The notes beneath the pieces were generated by a model. The model saw only the letters and a program-made list of their open reading frames with translations, did no database searches and had not been told where the DNA came from. DNA of 51,965 nucleotides from Bacillota bacterium (GTDB lineage Bacteria > Sysuimicrobiota > Sysuimicrobiia > Sysuimicrobiales > Segetimicrobiaceae), in contig JAJPJJ010000099.1 of the NCBI GenBank assembly GCA_021324295.1, positions 1 to 51,965 on the forward strand, given 5' to 3'. Positions 18,133-28,205 of this stretch are shown piece after piece (the stretch's first letter is position 1; every line of letters begins with the position of its first letter). The position numbers were made by a program, and so were the translations under genes.

Positions 18133-20171
18133 CTGCCATCCGCCGCGATCCCCTCGCGGCGCGCGGCCGGCCGGGGCGGGGCCGCCTCTGCGGCGGGGGC
18201 GAGGAGATAGGTGCGAAACCACGCCAGGATGTGCTCCAACCGTGCCACCCGGTGCCGCGGCTGCCCGCTGCGCGACAGGTCGTGGCTCTCGTTGGGGAAC
18301 CGGACGAAGAGCGTCGGGACCCCCTGTTTCTTGAGCGCGACGAAGAGCTGCTCGGCTTGCTCCATCGGGCACCGGTAGTCCTGCTCGCTGTGGAGGATCA
18401 GCAGGGGCGTCCGCATCTGCTTGACGTACGTGATCGGTGACCGCTCCAGGTAGAACTGCGGGGACTCCCACGGCTCCCCGGGGTACTCCCAGAACCCCTT
18501 CATGTACGCCAGGTCGGACGTGCCCCACTGGCTGTAGGCGTTGCTGATGCTGCGCATCGTGACGGCGGCCCGGAACCGCTGCGTGTGGCCGACGATCCAG
18601 TTCGTCATGAACCCGCCGTAGCTGCCGCCGGCCACCCCGAGCCGCTCGGGGTCGATCCAGGGGAACGCGGCCAGGCAGTGGTCGAGGCCCCGCATGAGGT
18701 CCTCGTAGTCCCCGCCGCCCCAGTCGTGCCGCGTGGCGGCCGTGAAGGCCTGACCATAACCCTGGCTTCCGCGCGGGTTCATGTAGATCACGCCGTAGCC
18801 CTGGGCGCACAGGAGCTGAAACTCGTGGAAGAACGCATGGCCGTAGGCGCCGTGGGGGCCGCCGTGGATCTCCAGCACCGCGGGCACCCGTGCGCCGCTT
18901 TCGGCCCCCGACGGCCGCAGCACCCACCCCTCCACGGTCCACCCGCCCAGGCTCTCGAACTGGAAGCGCTCGGGCGGCACGAGGGCGACACCGCGCAGCG
19001 CCGGAGCCGTCATGTCGGTCAGCCGGCGAAGCGGCGCCGGGCGCGAGCCGAGGTCTCCGACGACGACCTCGCCCGGCGTGAGGGGGGTGCTCTCGATGCA
19101 CGCGCACCGCCGGCCGCTGCGGTCCACCGAGCATCCGATCAGCGCGTGGTCGCCCTCCGTCTCGAGCCGGACCGGCCCGCCGGAGACGGCGACCGACGCG
19201 ATCTGCGTGCTGCCGCGGTCGGCGACCATGAAGAACACCCGGCGCCCATCCGGGCTCCAGGAGAGGCCGCCGGCGGAGGGGTGAGCGCGCACGTCGGTGA
19301 TCAGGTGGTGACCCACACTGCGATCGGACTCCCGGGTGAGGCACGTCACGTCTCCGCCGCCCGCGGGCACGAGCCAGACCCCCCAGTTCGTCGCGCCCCA
19401 GCAGGCGTTGTCGTGCCCCACGTACGCGATCCGGCTGCCGTCCGGCGACCACGCGGGGGACTGCGCGGGGCCGAGGCTCCGGGTCAGCCGGCGGCCGGCC
19501 GCCGCGCCGCCGCTCGCCCAGGCGGGAACGGTCCACACGTCGGCGACGTTCGTGAGATCCGCGTCCGGGTCGGGGTTGGCGGTGTACGCGATGTGCATGC
19601 CATCGGGCGACCACGCCGGCCACAGGTGGTCGCAGTCGCCCTGTGTCACCTGCCGCGCCTCGCCGCCGTCGGCGGGCACGATCAGCACCTGCTTCCAGCG
19701 GCCGTCCCAGAACCCCTCGCCGTCCTGCTTGTAGCGCAGCCGGGAGATCACCCGCACGTCGCTGTCCGCCCGCGTCTCGGGCGCCGGCTTCCCGACGAAC
19801 GCGATGTGCCGTCCGTCCGGGGACCACGCCAGGTCGGACGGGCTGAGCTTGCCGGAGGTCAGCACCCGCGCCTCGCCGCCATCCGCCCGGATGACCCAGA
19901 CCTGCTTGTCGCCGCCCCGGTCGGAGAGGAAGGCGATCCGCGTGCCATCGGGAGACCACCGCGGGCCGGTATCGCGGGACGGCGCGGTCGTGAGCTGCCA
20001 CGGCGCGCGGCCATCGACCGGGACGATCCAGAGGTGCGTCCTGTACGCGTTGGCCTCACGGTCGACCGTGGTCACGGTACAGACGATCCGCGAGCCATCC
20101 GGAGAGAGCTGCGGTTCGTTCAGGATCGGCACCGCCAGCAGGTCGTCGATGGTGATCGCGCGCGCGCTCAT
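18129..20171 (-). CDS. S9 family (prolyl oligopeptidase/acylaminoacyl-type) peptidase
   Basis: A 680-residue serine peptidase. Residues 1-400 form a beta-propeller with WD40-like PD40 repeats, seen as repeated WSPDG motifs near 72, 116, 187, 241 and 305. The C-terminal alpha/beta hydrolase has the triad Ser517 (GGSYGG), Asp598 (SEQDYR) and His630 (ESHDLS), and HGGPHGAYG forms the oxyanion region. No signal peptide is visible, so it is probably cytoplasmic and degrades short peptides. ATG 20171 follows GGAGG; the in-frame extension upstream looks non-coding. Confidence 0.93.
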   Translation of the reverse strand: MSARAITIDDLLAVPILNEPQLSPDGSRIVCTVTTVDREANAYRTHLWIVPVDGRAPWQLTTAPSRDTGPRWSPDGTRIAFLSDRGGDKQVWVIRADGGEARVLTSGKLSPSDLAWSPDGRHIAFVGKPAPETRADSDVRVISRLRYKQDGEGFWDGRWKQVLIVPADGGEARQVTQGDCDHLWPAWSPDGMHIAYTANPDPDADLTNVADVWTVPAWASGGAAAGRRLTRSLGPAQSPAWSPDGSRIAYVGHDNACWGATNWGVWLVPAGGGDVTCLTRESDRSVGHHLITDVRAHPSAGGLSWSPDGRRVFFMVADRGSTQIASVAVSGGPVRLETEGDHALIGCSVDRSGRRCACIESTPLTPGEVVVGDLGSRPAPLRRLTDMTAPALRGVALVPPERFQFESLGGWTVEGWVLRPSGAESGARVPAVLEIHGGPHGAYGHAFFHEFQLLCAQGYGVIYMNPRGSQGYGQAFTAATRHDWGGGDYEDLMRGLDHCLAAFPWIDPERLGVAGGSYGGFMTNWIVGHTQRFRAAVTMRSISNAYSQWGTSDLAYMKGFWEYPGEPWESPQFYLERSPITYVKQMRTPLLILHSEQDYRCPMEQAEQLFVALKKQGVPTLFVRFPNESHDLSRSGQPRHRVARLEHILAWFRTYLLAPAAEAAPPRPAARREGIAADGR

Positions 20172-20312
20172 GTGGCCTCCATCGCGGGGTCGCGGAGATC
20201 GCGAGCATGGGACGCCTCTCGGCTTCGCGCATGCGCGCGCCGCTCCCTGCACCACGCATCTGGGCGGCACCCGCGGCGCGGAAGCGCCTGGGACACCATC
20301 GGCCCCGTCGCC

Positions 20313-21047
20313 CTATAGGCCCGTGGACAGGCGGCGCGCCAGGAGCGACGGCAGGCCGCGGGAGGCGATCTTCGCCTGCGTGGTCGCCACCGGATACGGC
20401 AGACGGTGCAGGACGACGGTCCGAACCCGGGCGTCCAGCAGCAGGTAGCAGGCGCGGGGGTCGCCGTCCCGGGGCTGGCCGACGCTCCCGACGTTGACGA
20501 TGTACCGACACAAGGCGGCAAGCCCGACCACCTCGCCCGGGGGGAGGGCCCGCGCGCCGACGCGGCCGTCCTGCCCAAGCACGAATGCGCCGGGCACGTG
20601 CGTGTGCCCGACCAGGCACAGGGAGAACTCGCTCTCGGAGAAGACCGCGAGCGCCGTCGGTAGATCGAAGACGTACTCCTCCACGGGATCGCGCGGGCTG
20701 CCGTGGACGGCCAGGAACGCCGGCGTCGCCAGCCGGAGCGGCAGCGCGGCCAGGAAGCGGCGGGCGTCGTCGTCGAGCGTCCGCATCGTCCACTGGATCG
20801 CGGCGCGGGCCAGAGGGCTGAACGTCTCGAGGTCGACCTCCCCGATCGCCGCGCGATCGTGGTTGCCCGCGATCACCTGCGCATCCAGGGCGCGCACGCG
20901 GGAGACGCACTCGTTGGGATCGGGACCATACCCCACGACGTCTCCCAAGCAGACGTAGACGTCCGGATCCTGCCGCGCGGCGTCAGCCAGGACGGCGTCG
21001 AGCGCCTCCAGGTTGCCGTGCACGTCGGAGAAGACCGCGTAGCGCAC
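20313..21047 (-). CDS. Metallophosphoesterase (YfcE/diadenosine-type)
   Basis: A 244-residue calcineurin-like phosphoesterase. It has the metal-binding motifs in order: FSDVHGN (residues 6-12), GDVVGYGPDPNECV, GNHDRAAI, and GHTHVPGAF towards the C-terminus, with NVGSVGQPRDGDPRACY also typical. The substrate is not known; it could be a phosphodiesterase or protein phosphatase. GTG start at 21047, 14 bases after hisIE, so it is probably the last gene of the histidine transcript. Below it are 141 bases (20172-20312) with no recognised feature. Confidence 0.88.
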   Translation of the reverse strand: MRYAVFSDVHGNLEALDAVLADAARQDPDVYVCLGDVVGYGPDPNECVSRVRALDAQVIAGNHDRAAIGEVDLETFSPLARAAIQWTMRTLDDDARRFLAALPLRLATPAFLAVHGSPRDPVEEYVFDLPTALAVFSESEFSLCLVGHTHVPGAFVLGQDGRVGARALPPGEVVGLAALCRYIVNVGSVGQPRDGDPRACYLLLDARVRTVVLHRLPYPVATTQAKIASRGLPSLLARRLSTGL

Positions 21048-21061
21048 CGGCGCCCGCCGCC

Positions 21062-21772
21062 TTACCGCCTGCGCCGGCCGAGCTCCGCGAACACCTCGGC
21101 GGGGGCGATGCCCCGGAACACGAGCAGCGCCAGGGTGTGGAACCAGAGGTCCGCCGCCTCCTCGACCAGCCGGGCGGGTGTCTCTTTGCGAGCCGCCCGG
21201 GTCACCTCGGCCGCCTCCTCCATGATCTTCTCGTTGAGGCGCGCGAGGCCTTCCGCGAAGAGCCGGGCGGTGTACGACCCCGGGCGGGGGCGGCGCCGGC
21301 GGTCCTCCAGCACCGCGGCGAGCTCGCCGAGGACCTCCGGGCCCGCGCCCGACACCGGCGCGGCGCCTGTCCCGCGGGGTCCGGACGGCACCGGCGCGTC
21401 CTCGGCGGGGCCCTGCGGCGCTGCCCCGATGAGGCACACCTCGTTCCCCTCCACCGCGGCCACGCGGTAGAAGCAGGATCGGTGGCCGGTGTGGCAGGCC
21501 GGCCCCGCCTGCTCCACGGAGAGGACCACGGCGTCCCCATCGCAGTCCACGCGGACGCCGCGGACGCGCTGGGTGTGGCCCGACTCCTCGCCCTTCCGCC
21601 ACAGCCGCTTCCTGCTGCGGCTCCAGTACCACGCCTGCCCGGTGGCCAGGGTGCGCTCCAGCGCCTCCCGGTTCATATGGGCGACCATCAGGATCTCACC
21701 GGTGGCGGCATCCTGGGCCACGGCCGTGATCAGGCCCGCCGCATCGAAGGTGATCGAGCCGGCCTCGTGCAT
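21062..21772 (-). CDS. hisIE: Bifunctional phosphoribosyl-AMP cyclohydrolase / phosphoribosyl-ATP pyrophosphohydrolase
   Basis: It catalyses histidine steps 2 and 3. The 236-residue product joins HisI (residues 1 to about 118; [34 protein letters not shown], the [10 protein letters not shown] zinc site) to HisE (about 150-236; [29 protein letters not shown]). The linker of some 30 residues is rich in Ala, Pro and Gly. A GAGGAG binding site precedes the ATG. It is separated from hisF by 202 bases without a gene. Confidence 0.95.
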   Translation of the reverse strand: MHEAGSITFDAAGLITAVAQDAATGEILMVAHMNREALERTLATGQAWYWSRSRKRLWRKGEESGHTQRVRGVRVDCDGDAVVLSVEQAGPACHTGHRSCFYRVAAVEGNEVCLIGAAPQGPAEDAPVPSGPRGTGAAPVSGAGPEVLGELAAVLEDRRRRPRPGSYTARLFAEGLARLNEKIMEEAAEVTRAARKETPARLVEEAADLWFHTLALLVFRGIAPAEVFAELGRRRR

Positions 21773-21796
21773 CGTTCAGGCTCCTCACTAATGTAG

Positions 21797-21888
21797 AGGC
21801 CCGGGCCCCCAGCGCACGGAGGCAGGCCGCTTCCACTCCAAAGCCGCTTGGCCTCGTCGCGACACCCGGGCATGAAGGGCCCGGGCCC
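21797..21888. repeat. GC-rich palindromic intergenic elements between hisF and hisIE
   Basis: The 202-base gap contains GGCCCGGGCC (21798-21807) and GGGCCCGGGCCC (21877-21888), both perfect palindromes. The 18 bases 21797-21814 also occur at 48-65, after nuoM. They could be processing or pausing signals, or remnants of a small repeat family. No gene is apparent. Confidence 0.4.
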
Positions 21889-21974
21889 ATCGGCCGGGAC
21901 GGCACGCTCCACGTCCAGGCCGTCTTCCGGCGTCGCGCCCCTCCCTTCGCGTGCGAGGTGCCGTGGGTCCTCCC

Positions 21975-22778
21975 TCACCGGCTCCGGCCGTCGGCAGGAG
22001 CCGCCCGGGGCTGGGGACCGACCGGGCGGACGGGGATGCCGTGCGCCGCCATACAGCTCTTGACCTCGGCGATGCTCGCCTTCCGGAAGTGGAAGAGCGA
22101 CGCGACCAGGACCGCGTCCGCGTCGGCCTCGCGGACGGCCTCCACGCAGTGCTGCGGGGCGCCCGCGCCGCCCGAGGCGATCACCGGCACACGCACCGCG
22201 CGCGTGACGGCGCGCAGCAACGCGAGGTCGTAGCCGTCCTCACGGCCGTCCCGGTCCATGCTGGTGACCAGCAGCTCGCCGGCGCCGAGCGCGGCGGCGA
22301 GCTTCGCCCAGGCGACCGCGTCGAGCCCGGTCGCCGTCCGGCCCCCGTGCGTCCACACCTCCCAGCGGGCCGGCGCCGCGCGCTTGGCATCGATCGCGAC
22401 CACGATGCACTGGCTGCCGAACCGCGCCGCGGCCTCCCGGATCAGCTCCGGACGCTGGACCGCCGCGGTGTTGATCGCGACCTTATCGGCGCCGGCCCGG
22501 AGCATCCGGCGCAGGTCGTCGACGGTCCGCAGCCCGCCCCCCACGGTGAACGGGACCGTCAGCGCCTCGGCCGTCCGGCGGACGACGTCCTCCATGATGC
22601 CGCGCCCTTCGTGGCTGGCCGCGATGTCGAGAAACACGAGCTCGTCGGCGCCCTCGCGATCGTACAGCACCGCCAGCTCGACCGGGTCCCCGGCGTCGCG
22701 CAGGTTCACGAAGCTCGTGCCCTTGACGACCCGCCCCGAGGCCACGTCCAGGCAGGGAACGACGCGCCGCGCCAGCAT
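21975..22778 (-). CDS. hisF: Imidazole glycerol phosphate synthase, cyclase subunit
   Basis: HisF forms imidazole glycerol phosphate and AICAR from PRFAR with ammonia from HisH. The 267-residue TIM barrel starts with [18 protein letters not shown] (catalytic Asp), and has [47 protein letters not shown] (second catalytic Asp) and [11 protein letters not shown] 22778 overlaps the hisA stop by one base. The C-terminus is about ten residues longer than usual. Confidence 0.96.
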   Translation of the reverse strand: MLARRVVPCLDVASGRVVKGTSFVNLRDAGDPVELAVLYDREGADELVFLDIAASHEGRGIMEDVVRRTAEALTVPFTVGGGLRTVDDLRRMLRAGADKVAINTAAVQRPELIREAAARFGSQCIVVAIDAKRAAPARWEVWTHGGRTATGLDAVAWAKLAAALGAGELLVTSMDRDGREDGYDLALLRAVTRAVRVPVIASGGAGAPQHCVEAVREADADAVLVASLFHFRKASIAEVKSCMAAHGIPVRPVGPQPRAAPADGRSR

Positions 22779-23500
22779 CACGAGGCCGCCGCCAGGAGGT
22801 CCTCGAGCCGCACGCGTCCCTCGTACAGCGCGCGGCCGACGATCACGCCCTCGAGTCCCGCGGGCTCGAGCGCGCGGAGGCGGTGGACGTCTTCGACCGA
22901 CGAGACGCCGCCGGAGGCGATCACCGGGACGCCCACGCGGCGCAGCAGCGCCCGGAGCGCGGCGACATCTGGCCCCGCGAGCATCCCGTCCCTGCTCGTA
23001 TCGGTGTAGACGATGCGCCGCGCCCCCGCGCGCGCGACTCGGATGGCGGCCTCCAGCGCCGGCTCCGCGGTGGAGCTCACCCACCCCTCCGCCACCGCCG
23101 TGCCGCCGTGCGCATCGATCGCGACCGCGATCCGGTCGCCGAACCGCGTGCAGGCAGCGTCGAGCAGCGCGGGCGAGCCGAAGGCCGCGGTGCCCAGGAT
23201 GACCCGCGCCGCGCCCGAGGCAAGCGCCCGCTCGATCGCCTCCAGCGTGCGGATCCCCCCGCCCACCTGGACCGGCACCCGCACCGCGCGGAGGAGCCGC
23301 CCGATGGCCGCCTCGTTGACCGGCCGCCCGCCGAACGCCCCGTCCAGATCGACCACGTGGAGCCAGGGCGCGCCGCTAGCCTCCCACCGGAGAGCCTGGG
23401 CCGCGGGATCGTCGCCGTACACGCGCTCGCGGTCGGCCCGGCCCTGAATCAGCCGCACGCAGCGGCCGCCGCGGATGTCAACGGCCGGGAGCACCAGCAC
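22778..23500 (-). CDS. hisA: ProFAR isomerase
   Basis: HisA is the (beta/alpha)8 isomerase of histidine step 4. The 240-residue product has [14 protein letters not shown] (catalytic Asp), [35 protein letters not shown] and the [13 protein letters not shown] loop with the second Asp. The start GTG at 23500 lies inside the 3-prime end of hisH, an overlap of 23 bases; the frame remains open upstream but is not homologous. Confidence 0.94.
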   Translation of the reverse strand: MLVLPAVDIRGGRCVRLIQGRADRERVYGDDPAAQALRWEASGAPWLHVVDLDGAFGGRPVNEAAIGRLLRAVRVPVQVGGGIRTLEAIERALASGAARVILGTAAFGSPALLDAACTRFGDRIAVAIDAHGGTAVAEGWVSSTAEPALEAAIRVARAGARRIVYTDTSRDGMLAGPDVAALRALLRRVGVPVIASGGVSSVEDVHRLRALEPAGLEGVIVGRALYEGRVRLEDLLAAAS

Positions 23501-24104
23501 CGACGGCCCACCGGGCGAAGTTTGCCAGGATCCGGGCCCCGACCGCCCCGGACTTCTCGGGGTGGAACTGCGTCGCCCAGACGTTGTCGCCTCCGACCAC
23601 CGCGGCGATCGCGCCGCCGTACTCCGCCGTGGCGGCAACCAGCGCGGGGTCGGCCGGGACGGCGTGGTAGGAATGCACGAAGTACACGTAGGCGCCGTCC
23701 TCGACCCCCTCCAGCAGGGGGGAGGGCCGGACGATCCGGAGCCGGTTCCAGCCCATGTGCGGGATCTTCACGCTCGCGGGGAGGCGCACGACCCGGCCGC
23801 CCAGCACCCCCAGCCCCACGTGGTTCCCGTCCTCCTCGCTCGCGTCGAACAGCAGTTGCATCCCCAGGCAGATCCCGAGGAACGGCCGGCCGGAGCGCAC
23901 GTGCGCCCGGATGCGCTCCTCGAACCCGAGCGCCCGCAGGCGCGCGGCCGCCGGGCCGAATGCGCCGTCCCCCGGCACGACGACGGCCTCGGCGCCGTCC
24001 AGCGGGCGCGGCGAGTCGATGACGCGGACGTCGAGGCCCAGCCGGATGAGCGCGCGCCGGATGCTGTGCAGGTTGCCCGCGCCGTAGTCGGTGATGGCGA
24101 TCAC
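23478..24104 (-). CDS. hisH: Imidazole glycerol phosphate synthase, glutamine amidotransferase subunit
   Basis: HisH hydrolyses glutamine and feeds ammonia to HisF. The 208-residue product has the class I amidotransferase triad: Cys in FLGICLGMQLLF (near residue 77), and His and Glu in TQFHPEKSG near the C-terminus. It starts ITDYGAGNLHSIRRAL. GTG at 24104 overlaps the hisB stop (GTGA). Confidence 0.96.
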   Translation of the reverse strand: MIAITDYGAGNLHSIRRALIRLGLDVRVIDSPRPLDGAEAVVVPGDGAFGPAAARLRALGFEERIRAHVRSGRPFLGICLGMQLLFDASEEDGNHVGLGVLGGRVVRLPASVKIPHMGWNRLRIVRPSPLLEGVEDGAYVYFVHSYHAVPADPALVAATAEYGGAIAAVVGGDNVWATQFHPEKSGAVGARILANFARWAVGAGAPGR

Positions 24105-24691
24105 CCGAGGGTCCCCTTCGTCGACGGCACGTCCCGGACGCGCGGGTCGACCTGCGTCGCTCCGTCGAGCGCGAGCGCCAGCGCCTTGAACGTCGCCTCG
24201 ATGATGTGGTGCGCGTTGCGCCCGTGCACGAGCATCGCGTGGAAGGTGATCTGCGCGTTCATCGCGAACGCCCGGAAGAACTCCTCGGTGAGGTCCGTGT
24301 CGTACGCGCCCAGGCGCTGGCGGGGCACCGGCACCGCGTAGTGCAGGTACGGCCGGCCGCTCACATCCACGACGGCCAGCACCAGCGCCTCATCGAGCGG
24401 CGCGTAGGCCGAGGCATACCGGGCGATCCCCTCGCCGCTGCCCACCGCCTCCCGCAGGGCGCGTCCGAGGGCGATCCCGACGTCCTCCACCGTGTGATGC
24501 GCGTCCACGTCGAGATCGCCGGTTGCTGACACGGCCAGGTCGAACCGACCGTGGCGGGCGAGCTGCGCGAGCATGTGGTCGAGGAACGGCAGCCCGGTCG
24601 AGATCTCACACCGGCCCGTTCCGTCGAGCTCCCACGCGACCTCCACGCGCGTCTCGGCGGTCCCCCGCGCGGCGCGCCCGGCGCGGCTCAT
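24101..24691 (-). CDS. hisB: Imidazoleglycerol-phosphate dehydratase
   Basis: It removes water from imidazole glycerol phosphate, using bound manganese. The 196-residue monofunctional product has the metal ligands in FLDHMLAQLARHG, DVDAHHTVEDVGIALG and FHAMLVHGRNAHHIIEATFK, plus YAPLDEALVLAVVD. ATG 24691 overlaps the hisD stop. The phosphatase domain found in E. coli HisB is absent. Confidence 0.96.
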   Translation of the reverse strand: MSRAGRAARGTAETRVEVAWELDGTGRCEISTGLPFLDHMLAQLARHGRFDLAVSATGDLDVDAHHTVEDVGIALGRALREAVGSGEGIARYASAYAPLDEALVLAVVDVSGRPYLHYAVPVPRQRLGAYDTDLTEEFFRAFAMNAQITFHAMLVHGRNAHHIIEATFKALALALDGATQVDPRVRDVPSTKGTLG

Positions 24692-25995
24692 CCTGCGCCT
24701 CCCCGCGCCGTCACGGCGAGGACGTGCGCCGGGAAGTCCTCGTACCGGCCCAACCGCTCGACCACCGGCCGCACGGTGGCCAGCCCCCGCGCGTCCAGGT
24801 GCGCCACCGAGGTGGCCTTCAGATAGCTCAGGACGGTCACCCCCGAGGCGACCCGCGCAAACCCGCCGGTCGGGAGCGCGGCAGGCACGCCGATGGCGTA
24901 GTTGCCCGCCGCGAAGGGGGTGTCCTGGCCGAGCAGGACCTCGCCGGCGTTGCGGACCTGACCGAGCAGCGCGAATGGGTCGCGGGTCGCGATTTGCAGG
25001 TGCTCCGGCGCGTACAGGTTGGCGAACGCGATCGCCTCCTCGATCGTCCGGACGACGATCGCGCCGCCGTTGTCGAGGGCCGCTTCCGCGAACGCGCGCC
25101 GTCCCTCCGGCAGCTGCGCCAAGTAGCGCGGCAACCGCTCCTGCACCTCCCGCGCCAGCGTCTCGGACGGCGTGACCAGGATCGCCGCCGAGTCCGCTCC
25201 GTGCTCTGCCTCGTTCAGCAGGTCGAGGGCCAGCCGGTCCGGGTCCGCGCTCTCGTCGGCGAGGATCATCGATTCGGTCGGCCCGAGGACCGAGAGCAGA
25301 CGCACCCCCAGGGTTTGGACGGCGATCTGCGCCGCCGTCACGTACGGGTTGCCGGGGCCGCCCAGCAGGTGCACGCGCGGCAGCGTGGCGGTGCCGGCCG
25401 CGAGTCCCGCGATGCCCGCGACGCCGTTGCAGCGAAACACCTGCGAGATCCCCAGGAGGTCGGCGGCGACGAGCACCGCGGGGTCCACGCTGCCGTCCGC
25501 ACGCGGCGGCAGGACCACCGCGATCTCGTCCACACCCGCGACGACGGCCGGCGTGGCCAGCGTGATGAACGTCGACGGGAACGCGCCTTTCCCGCTCGGA
25601 ACGTACAGGCCCACGCTCGCGACCGGCGTCCACCTGACCCCGGTCGTGATGCCCGGCTCGCGCTCGTCCAGCGTGAGGCCGGGGGGACGGAGCCATTCGT
25701 TGTGACGCCGACTCCGCTCGATGCTGGCCGCCAACGCCGCACGGAGGCCGTCGTCGATGGCCTCGTACGCCCGCCTCACCTCGTCGTGTCCGACGCGCAG
25801 ACGGCCGGCCGGCAGGGCGACGTGATCATATCGCTGCGTGTACTCGACGATCGCATCATCGCCGCGCCGCGCGACGTCCTCGATGATGCTCCGGACGTGC
25901 GCCTGCCGCTCTGGGTCGAGCACGTCGGCGCTCGACCGCCGCAGGATGCGCTGCAGGCGCTCGGGCGACGCCCCGTCGAGCCGGATGAGTTGCAC
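24688..25995 (-). CDS. hisD: Histidinol dehydrogenase
   Basis: It oxidises histidinol to histidine with two NAD and zinc. The 435-residue product shows VPSGKGAFPSTFITLATPA, GPGNPYVTAAQIAVQ, SMILADESADPDRLALDLLNEAEHGADS, NLYAPEHLQI and the C-terminal SYLKATSVAHLDARGL. I chose GTG 25995 because GGAGGA lies 5-6 bases upstream; a TTG at 26013 is also in frame. A 144-base gap separates it from hisG. The operon lacks hisC, which must be elsewhere. Confidence 0.94.
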   Translation of the reverse strand: MQLIRLDGASPERLQRILRRSSADVLDPERQAHVRSIIEDVARRGDDAIVEYTQRYDHVALPAGRLRVGHDEVRRAYEAIDDGLRAALAASIERSRRHNEWLRPPGLTLDEREPGITTGVRWTPVASVGLYVPSGKGAFPSTFITLATPAVVAGVDEIAVVLPPRADGSVDPAVLVAADLLGISQVFRCNGVAGIAGLAAGTATLPRVHLLGGPGNPYVTAAQIAVQTLGVRLLSVLGPTESMILADESADPDRLALDLLNEAEHGADSAAILVTPSETLAREVQERLPRYLAQLPEGRRAFAEAALDNGGAIVVRTIEEAIAFANLYAPEHLQIATRDPFALLGQVRNAGEVLLGQDTPFAAGNYAIGVPAALPTGGFARVASGVTVLSYLKATSVAHLDARGLATVRPVVERLGRYEDFPAHVLAVTARGGAG

Positions 25996-26139
25996 GCGCG
26001 TCCTCCGCGTCAATACGCCCTCTAGTCTAGTCAGCCCCGTGGCGGACCCGACCGGTCGCGCGGGATCGGCCCCTCGCGTCCTGTCGGGGAACAGATGCGA
26101 AAGCGCACCCGAAGCAGGTCCCCGCGCCCCGCGTACGCG

Positions 26140-26820
26140 TCACCGGAGCTCGACGCCGCCCTCGCGCCGCGACGATGCCCCTCCGGCCGCTCCCGCGGCC
26201 AGCCTGAGCTGCTCGACGACCGCGGCGACCGGCTCGGCGCGGCTCCGCAGGCTCACCCGGTTGACCACGAGCCGGGCGGTCGAGCGAAACACCTCGTCCA
26301 CCTCGACGAGGCGGTTCTCCCGCAGGGTGCGGCCCGTCATCACCACGTCGACGATGCCGTCGGCCAGACCGACCTGGGGGGCCAGCTCCACGGTGCCGTT
26401 CAGACCGATGATCTCGACCGGTCGCCCCCGGCGCCAGAAGTACCGTTCCGTGATCCGCGGGTACTTCGTCGCGATCCGGAGGTGGCTCTTCCGCTCCCAC
26501 GTCTCCACCGCGCCGGCGGGGACCGCGAGCACGCCCCGGCAGAAGCCGAAGCCGAGGTCAACGAGCTCGTAGACGTCACGGCCCTGCTCGAGCAGCATGT
26601 CCTTGCCGGCGATCCCGAGATCGGCCGCGCCGTGCTCGACGTAGGCGAGGAGGTCCACCGGCTTTGCGATCAGGCACCGCACGGCCCCGTCCGCGCAAGG
26701 GAGGATCAGGCGCCGCGTCGACCGCCATGTGCCCGCGGTCAGGTACCCGGCCGCCTCGAGCGTGCGCATCCCGCCTTCCAGGAGGCGGCCGGAAGGCACG
26801 GCCACCGTGACGACGCTCAT
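26140..26820 (-). CDS. hisG: ATP phosphoribosyltransferase catalytic subunit, short form
   Basis: This makes phosphoribosyl-ATP, the first committed step in histidine synthesis. At 226 residues it is the short HisG type, lacking the C-terminal regulatory domain and needing HisZ. Motifs include VAVPSGRLLEGGM, DLGIAGKDMLLEQG, TKYPRITERYFW, GTVELAPQVGLADGIVDVV and TGRTLRENRLVEV. Its ATG overlaps the hisZ stop (26817-26820), supporting complex formation. Confidence 0.95.
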   Translation of the reverse strand: MSVVTVAVPSGRLLEGGMRTLEAAGYLTAGTWRSTRRLILPCADGAVRCLIAKPVDLLAYVEHGAADLGIAGKDMLLEQGRDVYELVDLGFGFCRGVLAVPAGAVETWERKSHLRIATKYPRITERYFWRRGRPVEIIGLNGTVELAPQVGLADGIVDVVMTGRTLRENRLVEVDEVFRSTARLVVNRVSLRSRAEPVAAVVEQLRLAAGAAGGASSRREGGVELR

Positions 26821-28082
26821 CGCGGCTCCCGCGCCGCCCGTCCGAGCTCGAGGAGGCCGGCGAGCGGGATCTCACGCTCCGATCCGCCGGCCTCGCGCAC
26901 CACCGCGGCGGCGCGGCGCACCAGCACCGCGCGGCCCGCCCCTCCCTCGAGCGCCCGGCGCGCCACCTCGTCCCAGGGCCGCCCCGAGGCCTCGACGGTC
27001 ACCACGAGGTCCCGTTGCCGCAGGGCGCGGGCGCACGCCAGCGCGTCATCGCGGGCCCCGTCCGCGAACGCGATCACCACGTCCGGCGCCCACCGGTCGT
27101 CCTCCTGGGGGGAGGCGGCCAGCACCCGCTCGACCCGCACCGCGAACCCCGTCGCCGGGTACGCCACCCCGAACCGCTCCAGCAGCCGGTCGTACCGCCC
27201 GCCGCCGAGGAGCGGCACGCCCAGCGAGGGCGTGTGCCCCTCGAAGACGATCCCCGTGTAGTAATCGAAGTCCCGGATGATGCTGAGATCGACCGTCACC
27301 GCGTCCCCCACCCCGTACGCGTCCAAGATCTCGCCGAGGGTCGCGAGGTCCCGCAGGATGTCCTGGCTGTCCGTGGCCTCCACGAGGCGGCGCGCGTGCG
27401 CGAGCGCAGCAGAGCCCCGCAGCGTCGGCAGCGCGAGCAGCGCGTCCACGGTGCGGGCCGGAGCGCCGCGGCGATCGAGCACGTCGCGGATGCCCACGAA
27501 GTCCTTCTGGTAGAGCAGCGCGCGGACCCGCGCGGCATCCTCCTCGGGGAGGGCGAGGCCCGCCAGGATCGCGCGCAGGACGCCGACGTGCCCGAGGCTC
27601 AGCGAGAACGGGCGGACGCCGGCGGCCCTCAGCGATTCCACCGCCAGCGCGACGATCTCCGCGTCGGCCTCGAGCGTGCGGGCGCCGATCAGCTCGCACC
27701 CCACCTGCGGAAACTCGCGCAGGCCGCCCGGGCCGATCTCGCGTCCCCGAAACACCTGTCCCGCGTACGCCAGCCGCAGCGGGAGCGGCGCATCCCGCAG
27801 CCGCGTCGCGACCAGACGGGCGACCGGGGTCGTCATCTCCGGCCGCAGGGCCAGCAGCTCGCCCCCGCGGTCGATGAGCTTGAACAGGCGGTCCCCCGCG
27901 CCGCCGCCGTCCCCCCGGACGAGGACATCGAGGTACTCCAGCGTCGGCGTCGCGAGCTCCCGATATCCCCAGCGCGCCATCTCGGCGAGCACGGCGTCCA
28001 CCGTCGCCCGCACGCGCGCGGCCTCCCGGGGAAGGAGATCCTGCGTTCCCGGCGGAATCTGCTGCCATCGCTCGAGGGACAT
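26817..28082 (-). CDS. hisZ: ATP phosphoribosyltransferase regulatory subunit
   Basis: HisZ resembles histidyl-tRNA synthetase but lacks tRNA activity, and it makes short HisG active and histidine-sensitive. The 421-residue product has PPGTQDLLPREAARVRATV, the motif 2 region LALRPEMTTPVARLVATRL, FRGREIGPGGLREFPQVGCELIG, and GGGRYDRLLERFG. The anticodon-binding domain is reduced to a short C-terminal tail. The location directly before hisG supports HisZ over HisS. Confidence 0.94.
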   Translation of the reverse strand: MSLERWQQIPPGTQDLLPREAARVRATVDAVLAEMARWGYRELATPTLEYLDVLVRGDGGGAGDRLFKLIDRGGELLALRPEMTTPVARLVATRLRDAPLPLRLAYAGQVFRGREIGPGGLREFPQVGCELIGARTLEADAEIVALAVESLRAAGVRPFSLSLGHVGVLRAILAGLALPEEDAARVRALLYQKDFVGIRDVLDRRGAPARTVDALLALPTLRGSAALAHARRLVEATDSQDILRDLATLGEILDAYGVGDAVTVDLSIIRDFDYYTGIVFEGHTPSLGVPLLGGGRYDRLLERFGVAYPATGFAVRVERVLAASPQEDDRWAPDVVIAFADGARDDALACARALRQRDLVVTVEASGRPWDEVARRALEGGAGRAVLVRRAAAVVREAGGSEREIPLAGLLELGRAAREPR

Positions 28083-28146
28083 GCTCGCGGGCGACCCGCC
28101 TCTTCTTTCGTTCGATAAATGACTACAGCATCAAAGTACGCCGCCT

Positions 28147-28176
28147 ATGCTACCACAGCAGCCGGGACGCCGTCAA
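28147..28176 (-). promoter_or_regulatory. Probable internal promoter of the his operon
   Basis: Minus strand TTGACG (28176 to 28171) is followed after 18 bases by TAGCAT (28152 to 28147) with a TGn extension. It lies in the 123-base gap between ccmH and hisZ, with a leader of about 55-60 bases. A YerC/HisR operator might lie near here, but I recognise no clear site. Confidence 0.5.
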
Positions 28177-28205
28177 CGCCGCACGCGCTGCCCGCGCCCG
28201 GCGGC